A stretch of DNA of 64,000 bases, taken from assembly GCA_963728965.1 (NCBI GenBank), contig CAVSMH010000002.1:186001-250000 (forward strand). Reading direction: 5' to 3'. Made by a program: the position numbers and the translations under genes. Source of the stretch: DASQZT01 sp963728965 (GTDB taxonomy: Bacteria; Acidobacteriota; Terriglobia; Bryobacterales; Bryobacteraceae). The first letter of the stretch is position 1; each line of letters begins with the position of its first letter. This document shows, piece by piece, positions 53,401-60,550 of this stretch. Under the pieces are notes generated by a model. It was not told the origin of the DNA and made no database searches. It saw only the letters and a program-made list of their open reading frames with translations.

Positions 53401-53918
53401 TTCACTATCACGGCGGGCGACATTCCACGTGGCAAGTTGCCGTTGAAATCTGGAAGCGCCGTCACGCACTGGTGTCCTTCGCCGACCCGCAGCAGATCTC
53501 GATTGCCGCGGAAGTGGCGCAGTCGTTTGCCCTCGACAACGGAGCGTTCTCCGTCTGGAAGCAGGGCGTCGCGCCCGATTGGGACGGCTACTACCGGTTC
53601 GTGGATGCATGGCGGCGGCACCCTGGCTTCGATTGGGCCATCATCCCTGACGTGATTGAGGGAGACGAGCCGGCGAACGACCGGCTCCTGGAAGAGTGGC
53701 CGTTCGGCAAGGCCGCGGGCATCCCAGTTTGGCACTTCCACGAGTCTCTGGAACGCCTGGCGCGGCTGGCCGGCGAGTGGCCGCGCGTTGCGTTGGGGTC
53801 GTCCGGGCAGTACCGGACGCCGGGAACGGCTTTGTGGTGGGGCCGGATGCAGCAGGTCATGGAGACGGTCTGCGATGACGGCAATGGGAATGACCCCGAC
53901 GTTCCATCCGGGCGGTAG
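53388..53918 (+). CDS. DpdA/queuine-transglycosylase-like protein, C-terminally truncated
   Basis: A 176-residue reading related to phage tRNA-guanine transglycosylase-like proteins (the DpdA group, which inserts 7-deazaguanine into DNA in known systems): FALDNGAFSVWKQGVAPDW, DWAIIPDVIEGDEPANDRLL, IPVWHFHESLERLARLAGEW and RVALGSSGQYRTPGTALWWG. The match ends near position 53880; the last 12 residues are unrelated, antisense to the neighbouring minus-strand gene. The family C-terminus, with its zinc-binding part, is missing, so the protein is probably inactive. Confidence 0.6.
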   Translation: MRRMIHYHGGRHSTWQVAVEIWKRRHALVSFADPQQISIAAEVAQSFALDNGAFSVWKQGVAPDWDGYYRFVDAWRRHPGFDWAIIPDVIEGDEPANDRLLEEWPFGKAAGIPVWHFHESLERLARLAGEWPRVALGSSGQYRTPGTALWWGRMQQVMETVCDDGNGNDPDVPSGR

Positions 53919-54263
53919 TTGCGCCTGCATCTTCTGGCGAACTCGCTCAGTCACCATGGGCATATATTGCTCGACGGCATGGTCTTCACATTGCCTTTGC
54001 AGGTCTTCAGGTACGCTGTAGTCCCAACCCGATTTCGTGTAGCCGTTGTACACCTCGACGGTGCCTACGTGTTGGCCGTCCTCAGTGAAATGGACTACCC
54101 ACGTGCCACCTTCCTGACGGATCGGGGAGGACTCAAGCCGTCGTACCTGTTGTTTTTCTGGCGAAGGTGCGGCAGTAGTTGGGATGTGTGTCGCTGATTC
54201 TTCCAGCGGTTTTGCCGCTCGTGCGGACACACGATGGGCATAATGCGTTTGTGTTCGTTTCAT
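53880..54263 (-). CDS. Hypothetical protein truncated at a rearrangement junction
   Basis: From ATG 54261-54263 (MKRTQTHYAHRVSARAAKPL) through TWVVHFTEDGQHVGTVEVYN and MVTERVRQKMQAQLPPGWNV to about GVIPIAVIA, the product looks genuine; beyond about 53880 it runs antisense into the DpdA-like gene. In-frame reading also continues upstream of the ATG (ITVTLNRKQGESGSFTAIF, then THGARYWLETHFEKS) to about 54408 without a canonical start, so the 5' end may also be disturbed. No family recognised. Confidence 0.45.
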
Positions 54264-54441
54264 GGACTTCTCGAAATGTGTCTCAAGCCAGTATCGTGCT
54301 CCGTGGGTAATGAAGATTGCCGTAAAACTTCCAGATTCGCCTTGCTTCCTGTTGAGAGTTACGGTAATCTCTTCGAGGCCGCACGACAGCCGGGAACCTG
54401 CGTCAGCCCTTCATCACATGGCGCTCGGTATCGCACGTTCC

Positions 54442-54876
54442 TCACCGGCACTGCTTCTCGGGCTGGTGTCCTTCCTGTTTCAGCACGTTCTCGCCCCGGC
54501 TGCGGGCCTCAAGCACCCGCACGGATGCGTTGACAATCTCGTGAAGCCAATCTTGAAACAGGCCGGTATTCTCGTCCAGTGGAACGACAAGGGTTGTTCC
54601 GCTCTCGGTGCGTTCGCCTTGGTCCCACGCTGTGACCGCAACGCATATACCCCACCGCTCAAAGGCCCAGTTCTGTAGTGCTTCCAATTCAGCCGTGGAG
54701 AGCGATGAGATGAACGGCAACATCTCACACGTGTCGTACAGATTGTCAAGGAGTGCATCAGGACATACTGAATGCGTGTCAACGATCCGCATCCTATCGA
54801 GAGCAGCAAGTGCGGCCTGTTGATCTAACGTTATTATTGATAGCTCAGCGGTCTTAACCGCTTTTCTTTTTCCCAT
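54442..54876 (-). CDS. Hypothetical 144-residue protein
   Basis: Starts MGKRKAVKTAELSIITLDQQ and continues with LDRMRIVDTHSVCPDALLDN and a central LSTAELEALQNWAFERWGIC. The composition and lower GC match neighbours in the 54-60 kb segment. The start could also be a GTG three codons upstream. No family recognised. Confidence 0.5.
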   Translation of the reverse strand: MGKRKAVKTAELSIITLDQQAALAALDRMRIVDTHSVCPDALLDNLYDTCEMLPFISSLSTAELEALQNWAFERWGICVAVTAWDQGERTESGTTLVVPLDENTGLFQDWLHEIVNASVRVLEARSRGENVLKQEGHQPEKQCR

Positions 54877-54997
54877 AGCCCACACATAGCATCCCGCAGG
54901 AAACCGTCAAGTTTGACAGACTTAAAACTCGAAGGTTATTGAAGTCTGCCTTCTTGACACGCCGACACGCCATGTTAAGTGTTGGTAGAAGAACGAT

Positions 54998-55378
54998 GTG
55001 GTTAGCAGAGGTAAAGAAATAGTGAATCCAGAACAACTGCAAGCGAAACAGACGATTGCGCCAGCACCACCGTATTACTACGACTTCGACAAAGGAGAAC
55101 GAGTTCGTGGCACCTGGAGAGTTACCCTGATCATGCCAGCAACCTATTTTGGCACTGTGGATGTTGAGGCAATATCCGAGGCCGAAGCCGCCCAACTCGC
55201 CCTGAACTCGGATTGGCGTGACGTTGACTGGGATGAATCGGCTTCAGGTGATCATCACGGGATCGAAGTGCTTGAAGTCGAGCCTGAGAACCCGCCAGAA
55301 GGTGGCGTCTTGATGGAACCCGCTCTTAGCAACGCCAGTATTGACTCGCTGTTTGAGCCATCAGAGTCGAGCGATTAG
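54998..55378 (+). CDS. Hypothetical protein with DpnD/PcfM-like domain
   Basis: A 126-residue protein with a beta-alpha-beta segment TWRVTLIMPATYFGTVDVEA and ISEAEAAQLALNSD, a pattern of small plasmid and phage proteins with a conserved xxxSxxEAxxxA helix. The acidic C-terminus ends EPSESSD. The start is GTG 54998 or GTG 55021. The gene at 56263 carries the same domain, so the two are paralogues. Confidence 0.5.
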   Translation: MVSRGKEIVNPEQLQAKQTIAPAPPYYYDFDKGERVRGTWRVTLIMPATYFGTVDVEAISEAEAAQLALNSDWRDVDWDESASGDHHGIEVLEVEPENPPEGGVLMEPALSNASIDSLFEPSESSD

Positions 55379-56262
55379 GGTGTAAGGGGACGAGTGGGGG
55401 ACTCGACAGCGTTGTGGACAGCGCAGTCATTCCGTCTGAAGAGGATTGCCATAATTCACCCCTGCCGTCGAGGACTCCACGATCTGCTTTAGACGGGACC
55501 TTTTCGGATAGCGATGGTGATGCGCCTTGGCGGGGCACGACGACCGGCAAGTTTCCGGTTTGGCCCCCCCAGACTTCCAAATTGGAATTCGGCGTCGGCA
55601 GGCGGTCGGCAGTCGAACCGCCCATACGCCACCCGCTAATTCTGACGCCGACGCAATTCCCGCCGTCGCTTTTCTCCAGTGTGGTGCTTGCGGGGCGGCG
55701 GTCTGCGCCGTGGTGATCGAGGGAATCGTCCCAGTCGAGGACTGCGGCGGCGGCGAGGGCCACGGCATCACCGCCCAGTACCGCCAGGGCAAGCTCCTGA
55801 TCGGCTGCGGAATGTGTCGTCGGGCGGGAACTGGCGGCGATGGCGGTGACGGAGCGGCCAACGGCGAAGTAATGGGTTGCGGGCGTCAGGCGGCTTTCTA
55901 CCCCGATGCTGAAGTGTTCTACCAGGGCACGAGAGGGGATTGGCCGAAGCCGGTACGGGAACTGGTGGCTCGCCTCAAAACAAAAGACCCGGCTGGTCAA
56001 CGTGGAAGGCCAGCCGGGAGTGACATCGACAAAACAAACGCAATCCACTTGAACTCTACCGGCCAGCCGCCGACCTGTGGCGATTTGCGGCGTATTCTAT
56101 TTGAGATCGATCCCCTGCTTTCGCTGAACTACTCTGAGTCTTATTAGAATCTGGATTATTTCTTTGTGACATTCGATATTGTATCGACTAGATGGGACAA
56201 GTCAAGCAGCCGGGAATGAGTGCAAAACGTAATCTTCAGTTATACAGGGGCTATGGACTTGC
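55379..56262. other. Long stretch without a convincing gene
   Basis: About 880 bases. Long overlapping open frames exist on both strands (for example 55527-56147 on +), but none has a recognisable family or good start, and part of the DNA resembles 56600-56800, suggesting decayed repeated sequence. Confidence 0.4.
55500..55690 (+). repeat. Diverged repeat, copy 1
   Basis: Similar to 56600-56790 on the same strand. Anchors are CGGATAGCGATGG against CGGATGGCGACCG, GACTTCCAAATTG against GACTTCCAAGTTG, and the following CGGCGT...GGCGG...TCGAA...CGCCCA series. Small gaps interrupt the match, and reading frames differ, so this is decayed DNA. Confidence 0.4.
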
Positions 56263-56481
56263 ATGATTCAAGAAGGGCGCTATGCTGGACTCATGACATA
56301 CACAGTAGTGTGTACTCAGATAGAATATTCGACCGCCGTTGTGCTGGTTGACGCTCCAAACGAAGCTGAAGCCGGTGAGATTGCGTTGATCGATGCAACG
56401 GACTATATCGCAGACGGTCAAGACAGCACGGATTATGTAGTGTCTGCGGTAAGCGAAGCCACGGAAGCTGATCTCGAATGA
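56263..56481 (+). CDS. Small protein with DpnD/PcfM-like domain
   Basis: A 72-residue protein (MTYTVVCTQIEYSTAVVLVD, then APNEAEAGEIALIDATDY) with the same beta-alpha-beta pattern and Glu-Ala-rich helix as the gene at 54998. The start is ATG 56263 or ATG 56293. Function unknown. Confidence 0.5.
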   Translation: MIQEGRYAGLMTYTVVCTQIEYSTAVVLVDAPNEAEAGEIALIDATDYIADGQDSTDYVVSAVSEATEADLE

Positions 56482-56958
56482 ATTAAATGTAAGGCGTGTT
56501 CCACGGTTGTTTCACGCATCAATCAAACCTGGGGGATCTCTGCTGGTCGAGGCGTTCAGGGGCATGGAGTTGCAATTACGGGAAAAGCAGGGAGATGGTG
56601 CCGAGCCGACTTCGGATGGCGACCGCCACGTCCCCCGGATCGGCATTGCCGACTTCCAAGTTGAAGAACTGCAACGGCGTGGGCGGGCGGGTCGCCAATC
56701 GAAGCGCCCACCGCCGCCTGGGAAGCGTGGTAGCCGCCGCCCTCGTCATCTTGAGCCGCATCAGGCACCTCAACAGCGAGAGCCAGAGCGACATGACCGC
56801 CACTTTCCAACCCAACAGTAAGGAGACGGTCACGCTGGCGTCCGTGCGCTCGCCATTTATGTGGTGACAGGCGATCAAGAATGCGACTTCGGCGGTGAGG
56901 CGGTTTGCGGTGACTATTGGCGCTCCGAATCGGCTTCACCCGGAGATCTCTCGACATA
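56482..56958. other. Stretch without a convincing gene
   Basis: About 480 bases holding copy 2 of the diverged repeat (56600-56790). Open frames on both strands shadow one another; no family seen. Confidence 0.4.
56600..56790 (+). repeat. Diverged repeat, copy 2
   Basis: Counterpart of the repeat at 55500-55690. The best conserved block starts at GACTTCCAAGTTG and extends about 60 bases. Possibly the remains of a short mobile sequence or duplicated gene. Confidence 0.4.
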
Positions 56959-57768
56959 TTAGTCATCGCCAGCAAACTGCGGGTATGCCTCGTCAATCAG
57001 AGCGTCCACCCGAGGACGCAAGATCTCATAAGCCCCCTGTCCGGTATCGCCACGGTTACATACCGACCATAGGGATTCGTAATTGGTGAGGTTGTGTCGG
57101 ATCGCTGCCCGTGCTTTGCGACTCGACCAAACGAACTCAGCGGGATTGCCTGCATAGTTACCGCCGTGCGTGCGGACTGCCAATTCATGGATTTGCTCAT
57201 CAGTCCAACCACGCTTAATGGTGATGTTCGCTTCCTGCATCTTACGCACCATGTTGCCGGTTTTGGTGCGAACTCCAATGCTTGCAGAGGTTTTGCGATC
57301 CTCGGATTCGGCAAGCGCCATCTGGACTTCCGCAGTTGACTCTACCGCCGCCACCCGGTGCGATGAATAGAGTCTCATCAGGGCACCAGAGTTACTGTAA
57401 TGCGGATTCGGCGCTGTCTCGTCCGGTTCTCCCAGAAAGCGGACAATCAAGGTGTCCGTCCATCCGAGTTTGCTCTTGAGTCCACTGGGCGTGAAGTACT
57501 TCTGGCCGTACTTTGGCGCTGGCTGATCGTGTATCGGTCCAATCGCCTCGATGCGGGCCTTTTCAGCTTCCGCTCGTTGAGCTTCTTCGTGCTTCTTCAC
57601 CCGCCGCCGCACCTGTGCTCTGTTAATCTCGACATACTTGGACCGATCAGGCACCAACTGCATGGTAAAGCGGTAGGGTTCACGCTCAAAGTACTGTGTG
57701 CCGATGGCAATCACGTAATCCGGCACCACCACGACCAGTGACGTGTCAAGTTGCTTCTGGGAATTCAT
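56959..57768 (-). CDS. Hypothetical 269-residue protein
   Basis: A soluble protein with a beta-rich N-terminus (VVVVPDYVIAIGTQYFER), a charged helix (RRRVKKHEEAQRAEAEKARI), a middle part YFTPSGLKSKLGWTDTLIVR and a helical C-terminus with RKARAAIRHNLTNYESL. No family recognised. Codon use and GC fit the right part of the island. The start is ATG 57766-57768. Confidence 0.55.
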   Translation of the reverse strand: MNSQKQLDTSLVVVVPDYVIAIGTQYFEREPYRFTMQLVPDRSKYVEINRAQVRRRVKKHEEAQRAEAEKARIEAIGPIHDQPAPKYGQKYFTPSGLKSKLGWTDTLIVRFLGEPDETAPNPHYSNSGALMRLYSSHRVAAVESTAEVQMALAESEDRKTSASIGVRTKTGNMVRKMQEANITIKRGWTDEQIHELAVRTHGGNYAGNPAEFVWSSRKARAAIRHNLTNYESLWSVCNRGDTGQGAYEILRPRVDALIDEAYPQFAGDD

Positions 57769-57852
57769 GGGTGGTTTCGTGCTCCTCCATTCGTGATTCG
57801 GTTCCGATGCGTTCGGTTCCGATGCGTTGTCATCAGAGCCGCTTAGCCGAAG

Positions 57853-58236
57853 TCAAACCTCGTTTTTCGCATCCTCGATGAAAGCCTCGATTCGGTCCTC
57901 TTCAAGTAGCTCCCTCATACCGGCAGAGTCCAGCGTGCATGGTAGTCTGCGGTCCAACTTCTCAATCACGAATTCCTCTTTCCCTGTCCGGTAAGCCTGA
58001 ATTAACTCGTGTTCTTCGGCGGATTCGATGAGTCTCACCCGTGAGACTCTGGGCGGATGCCACTCGGGTGCGGCAACAAAGCGTCGTGTTGTAAAGGCCG
58101 GTTGCATCTGTCGCACCAAGTATACGGACGAATGCGGTTCGGGCGCTACTGAATAATAACGGTGAATGTTAATTGTCGTACCCGTTATAAATTGGAAGGA
58201 TGCTGCGCCGGATTCTACTCTCAGGGCAGGGTCCAA
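57853..58236 (-). CDS. Hypothetical 127-residue protein
   Basis: Reads VSRVRLIESAEEHELIQAYR and DRRLPCTLDSAGMRELLEED, ending in an acidic helix. The first possible start is TTG 58236; an ATG at MQPAFTTRRF is an alternative and might be the real start. It is followed by the gene at 56959 after 84 bases. No family recognised. Confidence 0.45.
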   Translation of the reverse strand: MDPALRVESGAASFQFITGTTINIHRYYSVAPEPHSSVYLVRQMQPAFTTRRFVAAPEWHPPRVSRVRLIESAEEHELIQAYRTGKEEFVIEKLDRRLPCTLDSAGMRELLEEDRIEAFIEDAKNEV

Positions 58237-58245
58237 AGCAAGTTA

Positions 58246-58285
58246 GTACACCTACATGAGAGATGGGATGTTGAAGTAGGTGTAC
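58246..58285. repeat. 10-bp inverted repeat, possible operator or hairpin
   Basis: GTACACCTAC at 58246-58255 and its exact reverse complement at 58276-58285 are separated by 20 bases. It lies in the 380-base gap before the excisionase-like gene; the rest of the gap (58286-58615) holds no convincing gene. Confidence 0.4.
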
Positions 58286-58615
58286 CTGAACTTGAGTCAC
58301 GATGACGCTGATGATCACTGTTAGGTATAACAGCAGGTTACGAATGGTAGGTAGTCAAGTAATAGGTACGATCTCGTGAAAGAGGTGAGATGCGATCTAT
58401 CAAGACAGAGACACTACCCGCAGATGACACTTGCACCCCGCAAAGTAGCTGTGGACATTGAGAGTAAATGCGAGGATCGTGGGGACAGATGCCAATGTAG
58501 CGGCGTCGAAGAGGAACCCGCCTATATTGAGTCTGTCAGCTTGACGTTTAGGATAAGCGGATTAAGCTGAGCATTGATAGAGTGCTCGTGAGAGATTCTG
58601 GAATGGAAGCCGAAT

Positions 58616-58894
58616 ATGTTTGACGAAAAAGTCATTGATCGTTTGGGTGATCGCATCGCAGAAGCTATCGCAAAGTGGCTTGGACCGAAGCTGGAAGCAG
58701 CCGGTCAGAAACTGTGGCCGAGATGGATGGAAGTTGAGACTGCGGGCGAATACATAGACAAGACGTATGATGGGATGCGTTATACGCTGAAAGAGTTCCC
58801 GCACGAGATTCCAGTTGCATATGTCGGTGACAAGCCTCGAATCGACAAGAACGACATCGACAAGTTCTTCCTGAATCGCAAGGGCAAGAAGTAG
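58616..58894 (+). CDS. Excisionase-like helix-turn-helix protein
   Basis: A 92-residue protein. After an N-terminal helical segment (VIDRLGDRIAEAIAKWLGPK), the pattern WMEVETAGEYIDKTYDGMRY followed by VAYVGDKPRIDKNDIDKFF resembles the winged helix of excisionase/MerR-type (HTH_17) proteins. It converges on the integrase gene with six bases between, so it is a candidate recombination directionality factor (inference). ATG 58616. Confidence 0.55.
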   Translation: MFDEKVIDRLGDRIAEAIAKWLGPKLEAAGQKLWPRWMEVETAGEYIDKTYDGMRYTLKEFPHEIPVAYVGDKPRIDKNDIDKFFLNRKGKK

Positions 58895-58900
58895 TTTGTC

Positions 58901-60280
58901 CTACGCTTCGATTGTCTCCAGTTTCCGTTGTTTCCGCTTGTGCTCTCGATTGCGCTTGATCGTAGCGGCTTGCGCTTCGTCTGAAAGGTGGTAGTAGACA
59001 GTCGGGACGGAGATGCCAAGCTGTTCCGCAATTGCCTGTACGGTTCGCCCTTGCTCATGGAGGTCCCGGACCCGCTGCTTTTTGGTGGGTTCGGGTTGCG
59101 GCGACAGAGGCCGTGGTTTTGCCGCTGCTTCCGCTCTGGCCTTCTCCATCCAATCCCCCATCTGAATTCCGGTTTCCTGAACATCCCCCAGAGCAACGAT
59201 ATTGTAGTAGTCCAGCATGAACCGTGTCTTGTGCCCTGTGATCTTCATGGCTCGTCCCTCGGAAATGCCGCACTTCTGCACCATATTTCGCACCGCCGAA
59301 CGTCTCAGGTCATGTGGATTGATGCCTTCATGACCGGCACGCTTCATGGCAGCATTCCAGAGCTTCCGGCAAGATTGGATCATGGTGCCGGGTACGCAGT
59401 GGACACCGAGCTTTTGGTCTTCAGGATGCCAGAACAGGACGTATTTGCAAGTGAGTGTTTCCGCAAGCTCTTTTTGTTTGCGAAGCATGAGTTCCATATC
59501 GCCATAGAACGGCAAGTAGCGGCCTTCATCGTTTTTCGTGTTGCCCGATTCTAGTTCGATGACCCCTGTGTCGAACTGGACTTGCGGCCATTCCAGACTC
59601 TTGAGTTCGCCGCTGCGACAGCCGGAATGATACGCCAGCATCCACAGCATCTTGAGCGAAGCACAATGCTGTTGCTTGATGGCGTCGTACTCGGAGACCT
59701 CAACGAAGCCAGTGCGCCTGGTTGTCACCTTGACCATCGGAAAATATGGAAGTTCGACTACTTTCTTGTCCTTCGGCCCATGGCGTAGGTGCCCGTGAAT
59801 GTATGTCGCCCGCAGCATTCCGAGTTCTTTGTTGATCGTGGCATCGGACGCTTTCGCAGTTTTTCGGTTCGCACGATACTGGCGCAATTCATCTGTCGAA
59901 ATACTGGCAGCGAGACGACCTGTCCACACGGGGCGGATGTGAAGGTTGATTTTGTCTTCTCGCCCCTGTGCATCCTTGCATTTTTTCTCGGAGTGCATGT
60001 AGGCGATGTAATCGTTCAGCAGTTCGTCCACCGTCACGACCTCTTGCGGGTACTTGCGGGAGTCGTTGGTAGTACCTGTGCTCGTGGCGGCGGCTTGGGC
60101 CTTCAGCGATTGCAGGAAGCGGTCCCGTTCCGCCTTCGCTTTTTCCAAGTCGGTCTCTCCGGTAGGGTGGTTGTGCTGCTTGCCGTTTACCCTTACCGTC
60201 AGATACCAACCCTTCCCCTGCCATTTCAGGTTGCCAAGGCCCTTTTCCGTTCTTGACTGCTTCCTTCGTTTTCGTGCCAT
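58901..60280 (-). CDS. Tyrosine recombinase/integrase
   Basis: A 459-residue phage-type integrase. The N-terminal arm-binding region (GKGWYLTVRVNGKQHNHPTG) is followed by a core-binding domain (residues about 80-180) and a catalytic domain with R222 in HSGCRSGELKSLEW, H323-x-x-R326 in NPHDLRRSAVRN, H350 in ITGHKTR and the Tyr nucleophile at 358 or 359. An unusual C-terminal extension (about 400-450) holds a resolvase-like helix-turn-helix (GRTVQAIAEQLGISVPTVYY). The ATG lies 169 bases from the 3' end of tRNA-Phe, indicating the integration target. Confidence 0.9.
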   Translation of the reverse strand: MARKRRKQSRTEKGLGNLKWQGKGWYLTVRVNGKQHNHPTGETDLEKAKAERDRFLQSLKAQAAATSTGTTNDSRKYPQEVVTVDELLNDYIAYMHSEKKCKDAQGREDKINLHIRPVWTGRLAASISTDELRQYRANRKTAKASDATINKELGMLRATYIHGHLRHGPKDKKVVELPYFPMVKVTTRRTGFVEVSEYDAIKQQHCASLKMLWMLAYHSGCRSGELKSLEWPQVQFDTGVIELESGNTKNDEGRYLPFYGDMELMLRKQKELAETLTCKYVLFWHPEDQKLGVHCVPGTMIQSCRKLWNAAMKRAGHEGINPHDLRRSAVRNMVQKCGISEGRAMKITGHKTRFMLDYYNIVALGDVQETGIQMGDWMEKARAEAAAKPRPLSPQPEPTKKQRVRDLHEQGRTVQAIAEQLGISVPTVYYHLSDEAQAATIKRNREHKRKQRKLETIEA

Positions 60281-60286
60281 GGTTCT

Positions 60287-60386
60287 ATATAGCCTATTAG
60301 AGCCTGTGGCGTCAATTACAAATTGAGTGGTGCTACGTGGTGCCTGACGGTCAAGAATGGTGCAATAAGCTATAAATAGGCTATAT
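60287..60386. repeat. Inverted repeats flanking the integrase promoter region
   Basis: ATATAGCCTATT at 60287-60298 and its reverse complement at 60375-60386 bracket the short region between integrase start and tRNA. They could be arm- or core-type binding sites for the integrase or an operator. Confidence 0.45.
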
Positions 60387-60391
60387 GGAAG

Positions 60392-60416
60392 AAGCGGCCT
60401 GAATCTTGGGCCGCTT
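60392..60416 (-). terminator. Probable terminator of tRNA-Phe
   Basis: An 8-bp perfect stem (AAGCGGCC/GGCCGCTT) with a nine-base loop, followed on the minus strand by CTTCTTCC. It lies 32 bases past the tRNA 3' end in the direction of transcription. Confidence 0.5.
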
Positions 60417-60448
60417 GGTTAAGTGGTTGGTACTGTTGGGAGTTAGGT

Positions 60449-60524
60449 TGGTGGCCAGGGACGGAATCGAACCGCCGACGCCAGCCTTTTCAGGGCTGCG
60501 CTCTACCAGCTGAGCTACCTGGCC
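60449..60524 (-). tRNA. tRNA-Phe (GAA)
   Basis: A 76-base cloverleaf on the minus strand. The acceptor GGCCAGG pairs with CCTGGCC followed by A-CCA (encoded). The D-arm GCTCAGCTGGTAGAGC, anticodon arm CAGCC-CTGAAAA-GGCTG with GAA anticodon, and T-arm with GGTTCGATTCC are all standard. The gene is intact, as expected if the integrated element restored its 3' end. Confidence 0.97.
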
Positions 60525-60550
60525 GGGGAAGTTTCAGTTTACCAGTGGCG

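Larger units (their letters stand above)
42226..60448. mobile_element. Decayed integrative conjugative/mobilisable element at tRNA-Phe
   Basis: This region holds a truncated T4SS coupling protein, a broken relaxase, numerous small plasmid- and phage-type genes and a tyrosine recombinase next to the 3' end of tRNA-Phe. The right boundary is therefore the tRNA. The left boundary is not seen: I found no second copy of the tRNA 3' end, and the coupling protein lacks its N-terminal half, so the left end is probably deleted. Base composition suggests at least two sources, with a change near 54 kb. Confidence 0.6.

Noticed and set aside
52593..53880. Continuation of the minus-strand frame from 54263 down to 52593
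   Set aside because: Antisense to the nuclease and DpdA-like genes and not protein-like; only the part above 53880 is kept.
58376..58570. 64-codon frame on the + strand upstream of the excisionase-like gene
   Set aside because: No family, weak start, and composition unlike a protein; not supported.
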